Below are positions 55,263-64,000 of a DNA stretch of 64,000 nucleotides, in pieces. This stretch comes from Synechococcus sp. Tobar12-5m-g (GTDB taxonomy: Bacteria; Cyanobacteriota; Cyanobacteriia; PCC-6307; Cyanobiaceae). Under the pieces are notes generated by a model. It saw nothing but the letters and a program-made list of their open reading frames with translations, was not told the origin of the DNA and did not search any database. The stretch's first letter is position 1. Every line of letters begins with the position of its first letter. The position numbers and the translations under genes are program-made. The stretch is from positions 1 to 64,000 of the forward strand of contig NZ_JAGQBB010000015.1 of assembly GCF_024345415.1 (NCBI RefSeq), given 5' to 3'.

Positions 55263-56582
55263 ATGCTCGTCAGCCGGGGGCGTAACCCCAGTGCCGGGGA
55301 AATCATCAGCCAGCTGATCCAGTCCAAGGGTCTGCGCGACAGGGTGCTGACCACCCTCGGCCTGCTGCTGCTGGTGCGCCTCGGGATCTACATCCCGGTT
55401 CCCGGCATCGACCGTGTGGCCTTCCAGCAGTTCATCCAGCAGGGGGGTCAGCTGATCGGCTTTCTCGACATCTTCACCGGCGGCGGCATTTCCACCCTGG
55501 GGGTGTTCGCCCTGGGAATCCTGCCGTTCATCAACGCCTCGATCATCCTCCAGCTGCTCACGGCCGCCCTGCCCCAACTCGAGGATCTCCAGAAGAACGA
55601 AGGGGAAGCCGGGCGTCGCAAGATTGCCCAGATCACCCGCTATGTGGCCCTGGGCTGGGGGATTCTGCAGAGCACGGTGTTCGCCCTGATCCTGCGGCAA
55701 TACGCCTTGCCAGGGGTCTCGTCCCCCGTCTTCGTGATTCAGACCACCCTGGCCCTGGTGACCGGGTCCATGGTGGTGATGTGGATCAGCGAGGTGATCA
55801 CCGAACGGGGCATCGGCCAGGGGGCTTCCCTGGTGATTTTCGTGAACATCGTGGCCACCCTGCCAAGAGCTCTCGGCTCCACCGTTGAACTCGCCCAGAG
55901 CGGCGATCGGGCCACGGTCGGCGGCATCGTGATCCTTGTGGTGATTTTCCTGGTCACGATCGTGGGGATCATCTTCGTGCAGGAGGGCAGCCGCCGCATC
56001 CCGATCGTCAGCGCCAAGCGGCAGGTGGGACAGGTCAGCCTGTTGGCCGCCCGCCAGAGCTACCTGCCGCTCAAGCTCAACGCCGGGGGTGTGATGCCGA
56101 TCATCTTCGCTTCAGCGGTGGTGTTCCTGCCGCTCACGATCGCCAACTTCACCCGATCACCCTGGTTGATCCGGGTGGCGGGATACCTGAATCCCAACAG
56201 CAGCACGCCATGGCTCTATGCCCTGGTGTTTTTCGCCTTGATCTGTGGTTTCTCGCTGTTCTACGCCTCCCTGACCGTCAACCCGGTGGACATCGCCACC
56301 AACCTCAAACGCACCGGGGTCGCCATCCCCGGCGTGAGGCCAGGAACCGCGACAGCCCTTTATCTCAGTGGCGTCCAGAACCGCCTCACCCTGCTCGGCG
56401 GTCTGTTCCTTGGCGCCGTGGCGATCATCCCATCGGCAGTTGAAGGCGCCACCCAGGTCCGCACCTTCCAGGGACTGGGCGCCACCTCCCTGTTGATCCT
56501 GGTGGGCGTGGCCATCGACACGGCCAAGCAGGTGCAAACTTATGTGATTTCCCAACGCTACGAAGGCATGGTTCGCGAATGA
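55263..56582 (+). CDS. secY: Preprotein translocase subunit SecY
   Basis: Pore subunit of the Sec channel in plasma and thylakoid membranes, 439 residues, ten membrane spans. RLGIYIPVPGIDR in span 1, GISTLGVFALGILPFINASI at the plug and span 2, EGEAGRRKIAQITRY, and the C-terminal GTATALYLSGVQNRLTLLGG are SecY motifs. The stop overlaps the adk ATG by four bases, so the two are coupled. Confidence 0.98.
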   Translation: MLVSRGRNPSAGEIISQLIQSKGLRDRVLTTLGLLLLVRLGIYIPVPGIDRVAFQQFIQQGGQLIGFLDIFTGGGISTLGVFALGILPFINASIILQLLTAALPQLEDLQKNEGEAGRRKIAQITRYVALGWGILQSTVFALILRQYALPGVSSPVFVIQTTLALVTGSMVVMWISEVITERGIGQGASLVIFVNIVATLPRALGSTVELAQSGDRATVGGIVILVVIFLVTIVGIIFVQEGSRRIPIVSAKRQVGQVSLLAARQSYLPLKLNAGGVMPIIFASAVVFLPLTIANFTRSPWLIRVAGYLNPNSSTPWLYALVFFALICGFSLFYASLTVNPVDIATNLKRTGVAIPGVRPGTATALYLSGVQNRLTLLGGLFLGAVAIIPSAVEGATQVRTFQGLGATSLLILVGVAIDTAKQVQTYVISQRYEGMVRE

Positions 56583-57127
56583 CCCACCGCATTCTTTTTC
56601 TCGGTCCCCCCGGCGCCGGCAAGGGCACCCAGGCTGAGAGGCTCGCCAATCAGCGCCAGCTTCTCCACCTCTCCACCGGCGATCTGCTCCGGGCTGAAGT
56701 CAAGGCCGGCAGTGACCTCGGCCGCGAAGCCGAGGCGCTCATGGCCAGCGGTGAACTGGTCAGCGACGAGCTCGTCCTGGAGATCGTGCGCCATCGCCTC
56801 GAGGCCCACAGCGGCGGCTGGTTGCTGGATGGCTTTCCCCGCAACCTCGTCCAGGCCGAAGCCCTGAACGTTCTGCTGGAGGAGCTCGACCAGCCGATCG
56901 GGCTGGTCCTGTTGCTGGAGCTCGACGACAGCAGCCTCACGGCACGCATGCTCAACCGGGGGCGCGCCGATGACAACGAGGCCGTGATCCGCAACCGGCT
57001 GGAGGTCTACCGGGAGCAGACCGAACCCCTGATCAGCTACTACCGCCAGCGGAACCTGCTGGAGCTGGTGGATGCCACCGGTTCGATCGAGGCCATCGCC
57101 GCGCGGATCCTGGCTTTGGTGCTATAG
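56579..57127 (+). CDS. adk: Adenylate kinase
   Basis: Interconverts AMP, ADP and ATP. 182 residues, the short-lid type. The P-loop is GPPGAGKGTQAERLA, with LSTGDLLRAEV and LLDGFPRN as the AMP-binding stretches. The lid is short, with LNRGRADDNEAVIRNRLEVY. ATG 56579 overlaps the secY stop as ATGA. infA, often next in other bacteria, is not here. Confidence 0.97.
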   Translation: MTHRILFLGPPGAGKGTQAERLANQRQLLHLSTGDLLRAEVKAGSDLGREAEALMASGELVSDELVLEIVRHRLEAHSGGWLLDGFPRNLVQAEALNVLLEELDQPIGLVLLLELDDSSLTARMLNRGRADDNEAVIRNRLEVYREQTEPLISYYRQRNLLELVDATGSIEAIAARILALVL

Positions 57128-57172
57128 CGCTGTGATAGGTTAGCTGTTTGAAAAATTGGAGAGCCGCCGCCC

Positions 57173-57286
57173 ATGAAGGTGCGTGCCTCGGTCAAGAAGA
57201 TGTGCGACAAGTGCCGGGTGATTCGTCGCCACGGCCGGGTGATGGTGATCTGCCCGAACCCCAAGCACAAACAGCGCCAAGGTTGA
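57173..57286 (+). CDS. rpmJ: 50S ribosomal protein L36
   Basis: 37 residues, [20 protein letters not shown] and so on, with the zinc ligands CDKC and ICPNPKH. Too short for many gene finders. It follows adk after 45 bases, in a slightly AT-richer spacer. Confidence 0.97.
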   Translation: MKVRASVKKMCDKCRVIRRHGRVMVICPNPKHKQRQG

Positions 57287-57305
57287 CCTGAGCGCCAGCC
57301 TCACC

Positions 57306-57347
57306 GGCGCCCCCTCCGGGGCGCCTTCGCCCAGCCCTCGCGCTGGG
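57306..57347 (+). promoter_or_regulatory. Two tandem hairpins between rpmJ and rpsM
   Basis: Hairpin A pairs GGCGCCCC (57306-57313) with GGGGCGCC (57318-57325) around CTCC. Hairpin B pairs CCCAGC (57330-57335) with GCTGGG (57342-57347) around six bases. No T-run follows, so this is not a terminator. It lies 33 bases before the rpsM GTG start and could slow or control rpsM translation. Confidence 0.5.
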
Positions 57348-57379
57348 CTCCCCCCTCTGCCCAACTGATCGTTTCATTC

Positions 57380-57745
57380 GTGGCTCGGATTGCCGGTGTT
57401 GATATCCCTCGTGACAAGAGGGTCGAGATTTCACTCACTTACGTGTACGGCGTGGGGTTGACCCGGGCCCAGCAGATTCTTGCCAAGGCGGGCGTCAGTC
57501 CTGATATCCGTGTCAAGGACCTCGATGACGCCGACATCCAGAAGCTCCGCGTCGCCGCCGAGACCTTCACCCTGGAAGGCGATCTCCGCCGCCAGGAAGG
57601 CATGGCGCTCAAGCGCCTCCAGGACATTGGCTGCCTGAGGGGTCGCCGTCACCGCATGGGTCTGCCCGTCCGCGGCCAGCGCACCCGCACCAATGCGCGG
57701 ACCCGCCGGGGTGCCCGCAAAACCGTGGCCGGCAAGAAGAAGTAA
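57380..57745 (+). CDS. rpsM: 30S ribosomal protein S13
   Basis: 121 residues with a GTG start ([20 protein letters not shown]). The C-terminal basic tail [24 protein letters not shown] contacts the P-site tRNA. GTG use after the double hairpin is notable; rpsM usually starts with ATG. Confidence 0.97.
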   Translation: MARIAGVDIPRDKRVEISLTYVYGVGLTRAQQILAKAGVSPDIRVKDLDDADIQKLRVAAETFTLEGDLRRQEGMALKRLQDIGCLRGRRHRMGLPVRGQRTRTNARTRRGARKTVAGKKK

Positions 57746-57809
57746 GCCGCCCCCCTGAGCTCCCCAGCGGCGCTCGGATTTTCCATTCCCTTACCCCAGG
57801 CCACTGTCC

Positions 57810-58202
57810 ATGGCAAAGCCAGCCAAGAAAACCGGCGCCAAAAAAACCAAGCGCAATGTGCCGAATGGCGTTGCCCACATTCAGAGCACCTTCAACAACA
57901 CCATCGTGTCGATCACCGACACCGCCGGTGAGGTGATCTCCTGGTCATCCGCCGGGGCCAGCGGCTTCAAGGGAGCCCGCAAAGGCACTCCCTTCGCCGC
58001 CCAGACGGCGGCCGAAGCCGCCGGCCGTCGCGCCCTCGAGCAAGGGATGCGTCAGATCGAAGTGCTGGTGCGGGGTCCGGGTTCGGGCCGCGAAACCGCC
58101 ATACGCGCCCTCCAGGTCGCTGGTCTTGAGATCACCCTGATCCGCGATGTCACCCCCCTTCCCCACAACGGTTGCCGTCGCTCCAAGCGACGCAGGGTCT
58201 GA
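57810..58202 (+). CDS. rpsK: 30S ribosomal protein S11
   Basis: 130 residues. A Lys-rich N terminus ([14 protein letters not shown]) precedes [18 protein letters not shown], then [15 protein letters not shown] and [20 protein letters not shown], the S11 signature on the 30S platform. Confidence 0.98.
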   Translation: MAKPAKKTGAKKTKRNVPNGVAHIQSTFNNTIVSITDTAGEVISWSSAGASGFKGARKGTPFAAQTAAEAAGRRALEQGMRQIEVLVRGPGSGRETAIRALQVAGLEITLIRDVTPLPHNGCRRSKRRRV

Positions 58203-58253
58203 ACTCCCTTCCCATTCCAGCCTTCGGGCGTTCCCTCTCACCACCTTCAGGCC

Positions 58254-59192
58254 GTGCATCAGTATCAGATCGATCGCGTTGAGCACCAGATTGCCGACGA
58301 CCGCTCCCAGACCGGTGTGTTCGTGATCGGCCCCCTGGATCGCGGCCAGGCCGTCACCCTCGGCAATGCCCTGCGCCGTGTCCTGATGGGGGGCATGGAA
58401 GGCAGCGCCATCACGGCGGTGCGGATCGCCGGGGTGAACCACGAATACGCCACGGTGCCCGGCGTCCGCGAAGACGTTCTCGACATCCTGCTCAACTGCA
58501 AGGAAGTCGTGGTCAACAGCCGCAGCAGGGAACTTGAAATCGGCCGCCTGGTTGTGAACGGGCCGGCCACCGTCACCGCCGCCGATCTGCAGTTCTCCTC
58601 CCAGGTGCAGGTGATCGATTTCGATCGGCCGATCGCCACGGTGGCCGATGGCCACAGCCTCGAGCTCGAAGTTCACGTCGAGCGGGGCGTGGGCTACCGG
58701 CCGGTGGAGCGTCACCAGGAAGACACCAGTTCCATCGATCTTCTCCAGATCGATGCTGTGTTCATGCCCGTCCGCCGGGTCAACTACACCGTGGATGAAA
58801 CGGCCGTTGGCGAAGGCGGCTCCGCCCGGGAACGGCTTCGCCTCGACATCCACACCAGCGGCGCGATCACCCCTGACGACGCCATGGCCCAGGCCGCGAA
58901 TCAACTCATCGCCCTGTTCCAGCCCCTGGCCAGCCTCACCCTGGTGGAAGAGCCTGGAATCGAGCCGGAAGCCTCCGCCGAGAGTCAGATTCCCCTCGAG
59001 GAGCTGAACCTTTCCGTGCGTGCCTACAACTGCCTCAAGCGCGCCCAGGTGAACTCGGTGTCTGATCTGATGGGCTTCAGCTACGAAGACCTGCTCGAGA
59101 TCAAGAACTTCGGCTCCAAGTCGGCTGATGAGGTGATCGAGGCCCTCGAGCGAATCGGCATCTCCCTCCCCCAGAGTCGAACCACCGCCTGA
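58254..59192 (+). CDS. rpoA: RNA polymerase alpha subunit
   Basis: 312 residues with a GTG start ([16 protein letters not shown]). N-terminal dimerisation domain: [23 protein letters not shown] and [23 protein letters not shown]-terminal domain from about residue 245 ([20 protein letters not shown], then [19 protein letters not shown]), which binds UP elements and activators. The length is normal for cyanobacteria. Confidence 0.98.
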   Translation: MHQYQIDRVEHQIADDRSQTGVFVIGPLDRGQAVTLGNALRRVLMGGMEGSAITAVRIAGVNHEYATVPGVREDVLDILLNCKEVVVNSRSRELEIGRLVVNGPATVTAADLQFSSQVQVIDFDRPIATVADGHSLELEVHVERGVGYRPVERHQEDTSSIDLLQIDAVFMPVRRVNYTVDETAVGEGGSARERLRLDIHTSGAITPDDAMAQAANQLIALFQPLASLTLVEEPGIEPEASAESQIPLEELNLSVRAYNCLKRAQVNSVSDLMGFSYEDLLEIKNFGSKSADEVIEALERIGISLPQSRTTA

Positions 59193-59230
59193 GCAGCCGT
59201 CTCCTTTTTCCTCCTCAACGCCCCGGAACC

Positions 59231-59581
59231 ATGCGACACCAGTGCCGAGTCCCCCTGCTGGGACGCCCCGCCGACCAACGCAAAGCCCTGCTTCGCGGTC
59301 TGACCACCCAGCTGATCAGGGAAGGTCGTGTGACCACCACCAAGGCACGGGCCAAAGCGCTGCGCGATGAGGCCGAGCGCATGATCACCCTGGCCAAGGA
59401 CGGCAGCCTCGCATCCCGCCGCCGGGCCATGGGCTACATCCTCGACAAGCAGCTGGTCCACTCCCTGTTCGACAAGGCACAGGAGCGCTACGGCGAGCGC
59501 CAGGGTGGCTACACCCGGATCATCCGCACCGTGCCTCGCCGAGGCGACAATGCCCAGATGGCAATCATCGAACTGGTCTGA
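59231..59581 (+). CDS. rplQ: 50S ribosomal protein L17
   Basis: 116 residues. [42 protein letters not shown] and the C-terminal [20 protein letters not shown] are L17 features. Its stop overlaps the likely CTG start of truA. Confidence 0.98.
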   Translation: MRHQCRVPLLGRPADQRKALLRGLTTQLIREGRVTTTKARAKALRDEAERMITLAKDGSLASRRRAMGYILDKQLVHSLFDKAQERYGERQGGYTRIIRTVPRRGDNAQMAIIELV

Positions 59582-60465
59582 AGGCCCTGCGCAGGATTGC
59601 CCTCTGTCTGCAATACGAGGGCTCGGCGTTCTGTGGCTGGCAGCGCCAGGTGGATCAGGTCAGCGTCCAGGCCACCCTGGAAACGGCCCTGGCTGCCCTC
59701 GATCCCCATAGACCCATGGTCTGCGTGGCGGCCGGGCGGACTGACAGCGGCGTTCATGCCGCTGCCCAGGTGGTCCATTTTGAAGCGATCGGCCCCATTC
59801 CTGCCCAACGTTGGCCCAAGGCCCTCAACGGCCGTCTGCCGCCCACCATCCGGATTCGCGCCGCCGCCGAGGCACCAGTCGGCTGGCACGCCTGCTTTTC
59901 GGCCGGCTACCGGCGCTACCGCTACACCATCTACAACGGCCGCACCCCCAATCTTTTCCTGGCACCATTCAGTTGGCACCGCTACCGCTTCCGCCTCGAT
60001 GAGCGGGCGATGGCCCAGGCCTTGGAGGGGATGGTTGGGGAGCACGATTTCTCGGCATTCCGCAAGGCCGGCAGCCAGCGCAGCCATTCGCGCACCACGG
60101 TCCAGGCGGTCAGCCTGGAGCGGCAGGGGGACATGGTCGTCATCGAGATCCAGGCCAGTGGCTTCCTATACGGAATGGTGCGCTTCCTGGTGAGCCAGTT
60201 GGTGCTGGTGGGGGAGGGGCAGCTCACCCCGGATGGCTTCGGGCAGCGTTGGCGTTCCCGGGCACGTGGGCAGGTCAGGGAAGGGGCCCCCGCCCAGGGG
60301 CTCTGCCTGCTGCGGGTGGGTTATCCCCAGGAGCTTTTCCCGACGGAACTATGGTTCGACAGCCAACCGTACTTCCGGTTGGAGCACACGGATCCACCAC
60401 CCCCTTCCCCCCAGGCAAGGACCAAGGAGTGTGGACCGGCGAAAGGCTATGGTGAAAAGCTGTGA
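59578..60465 (+). CDS. truA: tRNA pseudouridine synthase A (probable CTG start)
   Basis: Makes pseudouridine 38-40 in the anticodon arm. The first standard start in frame, GTG 59650, would delete [19 protein letters not shown], which is essential for the TruA fold. A CTG at 59578 overlaps the rplQ TGA as CTGA and gives [15 protein letters not shown], a normal TruA start of 295 residues. Catalytic Asp is in [11 protein letters not shown], with [29 protein letters not shown] and the end strand present. A second CTG at 59587 is the alternative start. Confidence 0.9.
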   Translation: MKALRRIALCLQYEGSAFCGWQRQVDQVSVQATLETALAALDPHRPMVCVAAGRTDSGVHAAAQVVHFEAIGPIPAQRWPKALNGRLPPTIRIRAAAEAPVGWHACFSAGYRRYRYTIYNGRTPNLFLAPFSWHRYRFRLDERAMAQALEGMVGEHDFSAFRKAGSQRSHSRTTVQAVSLERQGDMVVIEIQASGFLYGMVRFLVSQLVLVGEGQLTPDGFGQRWRSRARGQVREGAPAQGLCLLRVGYPQELFPTELWFDSQPYFRLEHTDPPPPSPQARTKECGPAKGYGEKL

Positions 60466-60568
60466 ATGCACAGATCGGCATCCGCTCCTGCGGATTCCCT
60501 GCTCGTACCACTCCTGTCCAGCCCCATCCAGCGAGATGGGGCGCTATGTGATCCGGCCTGCCGGCGCG

Positions 60569-61021
60569 ATGAACAAGACCTCCGTTCCCTCCCTGGATTC
60601 CCTCGAGCGCCAGTGGTTCCTGGTGGATGCCGAGAACCAGACCCTCGGCCGCCTGGCCACCGAAGTGGCCAGCGTGCTGCGGGGCAAGAACAAGCCCACC
60701 TTCACCCCCCACCTGGATACCGGGGATTTCGTCGTCATTGTCAATGCCGACAAGATCCGGATCAGTGGCAACAAGGCCACCCAGAAGATCTACCGCCGGC
60801 ATTCCGGCCGGCCCGGTGGCATGAAGACCGAAACCTTCGCCGCCCTCCAGGCACGCCTGCCCGAGCGGATCGTCGAGAAGGCGATCAAGGGGATGCTTCC
60901 CCACAATGCCCTGGGTCGCCAGCTGTTCCGCAAACTCAAGGTCTACAAGGGTGCCGAGCACCCCCACACGGCCCAGCAGCCCCAGATCCTGACCCTCGAT
61001 CCTTCCGCCTCCGCCCAATGA
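60569..61021 (+). CDS. rplM: 50S ribosomal protein L13
   Basis: 150 residues from ATG 60569 ([20 protein letters not shown]). [39 protein letters not shown] and [20 protein letters not shown] form the L13 fold. The longer frame upstream covers truA and is not preferred. The stop overlaps the rpsI start by four bases. Confidence 0.98.
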   Translation: MNKTSVPSLDSLERQWFLVDAENQTLGRLATEVASVLRGKNKPTFTPHLDTGDFVVIVNADKIRISGNKATQKIYRRHSGRPGGMKTETFAALQARLPERIVEKAIKGMLPHNALGRQLFRKLKVYKGAEHPHTAQQPQILTLDPSASAQ

Positions 61022-61425
61022 GCAGCCCTTCGAACCGTGTCGTTTACTGGGGAACCGGCCGCCGCAAGACCGCCGTGGCCCGGGTTCGTGTAGTGCCTGG
61101 CACCGGCTCCATCACCATCAACGGCCGCCCCGGTGACAACTACCTCAACTACAACCCCAGCTATCTCGCCTCGGTGAAGGCGCCCCTCGACACCCTCGGC
61201 CTCGCCACCGCCTACGACTTGCTGGTCAACGTCAGGGGCGGCGGCCTCACCGGCCAGGCCGATGCGATCAAGCAGGGAGCGGCCCGTGCCCTCTGTGAGC
61301 TCTCTCCTGACAACCGCAAGCCGCTAAAGACCGAAGGCCACCTCAGCCGCGATCCCCGCGCCAAGGAACGCCGCAAGTACGGCCTGAAGAAAGCCCGCAA
61401 GGCTCCCCAATTCTCCAAGCGCTGA
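61018..61425 (+). CDS. rpsI: 30S ribosomal protein S9
   Basis: 135 residues from ATG 61018, overlapping the rplM stop as [44 protein letters not shown] and the C-terminal [25 protein letters not shown] tail, whose end touches the P-site tRNA. Confidence 0.98.
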   Translation: MSSPSNRVVYWGTGRRKTAVARVRVVPGTGSITINGRPGDNYLNYNPSYLASVKAPLDTLGLATAYDLLVNVRGGGLTGQADAIKQGAARALCELSPDNRKPLKTEGHLSRDPRAKERRKYGLKKARKAPQFSKR

Positions 61426-61433
61426 TTCCTCCC

Positions 61434-61700
61434 ATGCCCAAGGCCGACATCCACCCCACCTGGTATCCCGAGGCCAAGGTGATCTGCAACGGAGAGGTGG
61501 TCATGACCACCGGCTCCACCCACCCCGAACTCCATGTCGACGTCTGGAGCGGCAACCATCCCTTTTACACGGGTACCCAGAAAATCCTCGACACCGAAGG
61601 CCGGGTCGACCGCTTCATGCGCAAGTACGGCATGGGCGGCGTGAACGCGGCGGCTGCCAAGCCAGCAGCGGAAGCCCCTTCCGACACCACCGCGTCCTGA
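61434..61700 (+). CDS. rpmE: 50S ribosomal protein L31
   Basis: 88 residues. MPKADIHPTWYPEAKVICNG, TGSTHPELHVDVWSGNHPFYTG and GRVDRFMRKYG are L31 motifs. The zinc-binding CxxC is missing (only one Cys, ICNG), so it is the zinc-free type. An Ala-rich tail follows. Confidence 0.96.
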   Translation: MPKADIHPTWYPEAKVICNGEVVMTTGSTHPELHVDVWSGNHPFYTGTQKILDTEGRVDRFMRKYGMGGVNAAAAKPAAEAPSDTTAS

Positions 61701-61803
61701 TCGCTCGGGATTTGCCGCGGGCTCCACGCCATGGCCCCGTACACGCCATGGCTTGTCGGTTTCCGTCGTCAACCGCGCCGGATTGGTCCGCTGAGTTCGA
61801 CTG

Positions 61804-62907
61804 ATGGATGTCACCTTCCTGGCTGAACGGCTGGAGGCGGCCTCCACCACCTTCGCGGCCCTGGAGCGTCAGCTGGCCGATCCCCAGGTAGCCAGTGATC
61901 CCGGCCAGCTCGAGCACCTCGCCCGGGAGCGGGCCAGGCTCGAACCCCTGGTTCTGGGCCAGGATCAGTTGCAGCAGCTGGAGCAGCAAGCCGGTGAAGC
62001 ACGGCAACTGCTCAAGGAGAGCCGCGGAGACCCTGACATGGAAACCCTGGCCCAGGACGAGCTGCTGGCACTCTCCCTCCGGATCGACAAGCTCCGGGAA
62101 CAGCTCACCCTGGCCCTGCTGCCCCGCGATCCCCGCGATGAACGCAGTGTGATGCTGGAGATCCGGGCTGGCGCCGGCGGCGATGAGGCCTCGATCTGGG
62201 CCGGTGATCTGGCGCGCATGTACGAACGGCATGCCCAGAGCCTCGGCTGGTCCGTGCAGCCCCTGAGTGCGTCCCAGGCCGACCTCGGTGGCTACAAGGA
62301 GCTGATCCTCGCGATCCGCGGCCAGGGTGTGTACAGCCAGCTGAAGTATGAGGCCGGCGTCCACAGGGTTCAGCGCGTGCCTGCCACCGAATCCCAGGGC
62401 CGGGTCCATACGTCCACCGCCACCGTGGCCGTGATGCCGGAAGCCGACGCCGTTGAAGTGCGGCTTGACCCCCGCGACCTGGAGATCAGCACGGCCCGAT
62501 CCGGCGGGGCGGGCGGCCAGAATGTCAACAAGGTTGAAACAGCCGTCGACCTGCTGCACAAGCCCACCGGAATCCGGGTGTTCTGCACCCAGGAACGTTC
62601 CCAGTTGCAGAACAAGGAACGGGCCCTGGAGATCCTGCGGGCCAAGCTGCTCGAGAGGGAACGGGCGCTCGCTGCCGCAACCGAGAGCTCAGCCCGGCGG
62701 GCCCAGGTCGGCAGCGGCGACCGCAGCGAAAAGATCCGCACCTACAACGTCAAGGACAATCGGGTGACTGATCATCGCCTCAACCGCAGTTTCAGCCTTG
62801 ATCCCGTCTTGGCCGGCCAGCTCGCCGAGCTGATCGGCGCCTGTGTCGCCGCCGATCAGCGCAGGCGGATGGAGAAGCTGGCGGCCGAGGCCAGTGGGAT
62901 CGGCTGA
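61804..62907 (+). CDS. prfA: Peptide chain release factor 1
   Basis: Reads UAA and UAG stop codons. 367 residues. The tripeptide loop region (about residues 190-200) is [20 protein letters not shown] with the PAT anticodon-like element. GGQ lies at residues 237-239 in [14 protein letters not shown], and the C terminus has [16 protein letters not shown]. It is 103 bases after rpmE and closes the cluster. Confidence 0.97.
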   Translation: MDVTFLAERLEAASTTFAALERQLADPQVASDPGQLEHLARERARLEPLVLGQDQLQQLEQQAGEARQLLKESRGDPDMETLAQDELLALSLRIDKLREQLTLALLPRDPRDERSVMLEIRAGAGGDEASIWAGDLARMYERHAQSLGWSVQPLSASQADLGGYKELILAIRGQGVYSQLKYEAGVHRVQRVPATESQGRVHTSTATVAVMPEADAVEVRLDPRDLEISTARSGGAGGQNVNKVETAVDLLHKPTGIRVFCTQERSQLQNKERALEILRAKLLERERALAAATESSARRAQVGSGDRSEKIRTYNVKDNRVTDHRLNRSFSLDPVLAGQLAELIGACVAADQRRRMEKLAAEASGIG

Positions 62908-62932
62908 TCGACGCTGCGGTGCTGCCCTCCTG

Positions 62933-63430
62933 TCAGGCACCGATCACGTACTTGGCCCATTCCCTTCGGCCGGAGCGGATCTGGCGGGTGGCTTCGAAGT
63001 ACAGCGTGCTCACCGGGCGGCGGGGCACTTTCGCCAGGGGCATGGCCGCCTCCCGCGGCGTGCGATTGCCCTTGCGCACGTTGCAGCGCAGGCAGGCCGT
63101 CGTGACGTTCTCCCAGCTGTCGATCCCGCCGCGGCTGCGGGGGATCACATGGTCGATCGAAAGCTGCTCCCCCTGGTAGCCGCAGTACTGGCAGATCTGG
63201 CCATCACGCTGGAAGACATTGCGACGGGTCAGGGGAAGTTGCTTGAACGGCACCCGGACGAACTGTCTCAACCGGATCACGGTCGGCAACAGCAGATCCC
63301 CCCGGATCACGTGGCTGCCATCGTGCTCGAGGCCTTCAGCCTTTCCCTTGAGCACCATCACGGTGGCCCGCCGCCAACTGGTGATGTTGAGCGGCTCGTA
63401 GGAGGCGTTGAGAACAAGAACCTGGCTCAT
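62933..63430 (-). CDS. HNH endonuclease family protein
   Basis: 165 residues of the short cyanobacterial HNH family. MSQVLVLNASYEPLNITSWRRA at the start. The HNH core is CQYCGYQGEQLSIDHVIPRSRGGIDSWENV...CLRCNVRKGN, with paired CxxC zinc ligands and the catalytic His in IDHV. It is conserved near housekeeping genes and is probably not a mobile-element nuclease; the role is unknown. It converges on prfA. Confidence 0.9.
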   Translation of the reverse strand: MSQVLVLNASYEPLNITSWRRATVMVLKGKAEGLEHDGSHVIRGDLLLPTVIRLRQFVRVPFKQLPLTRRNVFQRDGQICQYCGYQGEQLSIDHVIPRSRGGIDSWENVTTACLRCNVRKGNRTPREAAMPLAKVPRRPVSTLYFEATRQIRSGRREWAKYVIGA

Positions 63431-63563
63431 GGCGCTCTGCCCATGGATGTGTGCCAGTTCCTTTCAACGTGGGCATGCTAGTCGCTGAATCCCACCTGTC
63501 ACCTGGTTCGCCCTACGGTCTGAGCCTTCCACCCGCGCGGGCAGGGTGCCCGACCACGGCTTG

Positions 63564-64000
63564 ATGCCGGATTCCCCCTTGACCGCCGCCGCGCCCGAAG
63601 CGTCCAGTCCCAGCTGGGGACTCCATCCCCGTCAACGGGCCTGGGTGGAGGTCGACGAGGCTGCGATCAGCCGCAATGCCAGGCGCCTCCAGGGCTTCCT
63701 GGTGCCTGGCTGCGACCTGATGGCCGTGGTCAAGGCTGATGGCTACGGCCATGGGGCCCTGCCGGTGGCGCGTGCCGCCTTGGCTGGCGGTGCCAGCTCC
63801 CTTGGTGTTGCCACCTTGCATGAAGGGGTGGAGCTGCGCGAGGCGGGAATCGAGGCCCCCGTGTTGGTGATGGGCAACCTGATCGAGCCGGAAGACCTGG
63901 GCAGCTGCCTTCACTGGGGGTTGATGCCGACGATCAGCAGCCGGCAGGAGGCCCTGCTGTGCCAGAACCTGGCCACCGGCAGCGGCCGAACCATGGCCGT
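63564..64000 (+). CDS. alr: Alanine racemase, 5' part (runs off window)
   Basis: PLP enzyme that makes D-alanine for peptidoglycan. From ATG 63564, 145 codons are visible. After a variable leader, RAWVEVDEAAISRNARRL leads to MAVVKADGYGHGALPVARA, with the PLP-binding Lys at about residue 57. GVATLHEGVELREAGIEAPVLVMG follows as in Alr. The frame is open to the window end. The remainder, including the second catalytic Tyr, lies outside. Confidence 0.93.
   Translation, partial: MPDSPLTAAAPEASSPSWGLHPRQRAWVEVDEAAISRNARRLQGFLVPGCDLMAVVKADGYGHGALPVARAALAGGASSLGVATLHEGVELREAGIEAPVLVMGNLIEPEDLGSCLHWGLMPTISSRQEALLCQNLATGSGRTMA

Noticed and set aside
61728-61755. Two GCCATGGC palindromes after rpmE
   Set aside because: Two copies of a short palindrome close together in high-GC DNA; no array, spacing pattern or adjacent gene supports a function.

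Overview
The window comes from a high-GC, densely packed picocyanobacterial chromosome of the Synechococcus/Cyanobium type. Evidence for this: phycocyanin genes (cpcA, a rod linker, cpcE, cpcF), the photosystem I subunit psaD, the NDH-1 subunit ndhN, the clock-associated ldpA, the cyanobacterial panC-cmk fusion and gshA family, DUF1815, DUF2839 and CAAD proteins, a GTAC-N4-GTAC LexA-type operator upstream of recA, and a few GCGATCGC (HIP1) octamers. I see no prophage, insertion sequence, CRISPR array or defence island. Nearly everything is conserved core genome, so the novelty lies in small or decayed genes, degenerate enzymes, RNA structures and start-codon anomalies rather than in an obvious new system.

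Layout. 1-5337: the end of a phycobilisome rod locus (partial cpcA with terminator, a rod linker, a 58-residue ORF, an FAD monooxygenase, the cpcE/cpcF lyase pair, and a low-molecular-weight phosphatase overlapping cpcF). 5334-20235: housekeeping genes on both strands (panC-cmk, rlpA, purM, tRNA-Cys, a lipid-A-disaccharide-synthase-like protein, RNase D, a CCB-type cofactor assembly factor, hemF, mrp, rodA, a degenerate histidine kinase, psaD), with an N-terminal aldo/keto reductase remnant at 9774-9899. 20253-28351: an overlapping trpE-gshA-ppc-GNAT run, tRNA-Arg, recF and speD. 28302-41837: larE, a tandem-domain corrinoid adenosyltransferase, a MoeB-rhodanese plus JAMM pair, a CAAD protein, fructosamine kinase, crtD, tyrA, a DinG-like protein without ATPase motifs, recA, a HAD hydrolase, tRNA-Gln and ycf45. 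42071-45918: a membrane-fused spermidine-synthase-like protein, ldpA and ndhN.

46367-62907 is the merged S10/spc/alpha ribosomal cluster on the plus strand: rplC-D-W-B, rpsS, rplV, rpsC, rplP, rpmC, rpsQ, rplN-X-E, rpsH, rplF-R, rpsE, rplO, secY, adk, rpmJ, rpsM, rpsK, rpoA, rplQ, truA, rplM, rpsI, rpmE and prfA. rpsJ, rpsN, rpmD and infA are not in it. Hairpins lie in its leader, before secY and between rpmJ and rpsM. The window closes with an HNH endonuclease on the minus strand and the 5' part of an alanine racemase gene running off the end.

Functional links: the phycocyanin genes and cpcEF build and chromophorylate the antenna rods; ndhN, psaD, crtD and the CCB factor serve the thylakoid electron-transport system; ppc and gshA supply anaplerotic carbon and thiol protection; the ribosomal block with secY, rpoA and prfA forms the growth-rate core.
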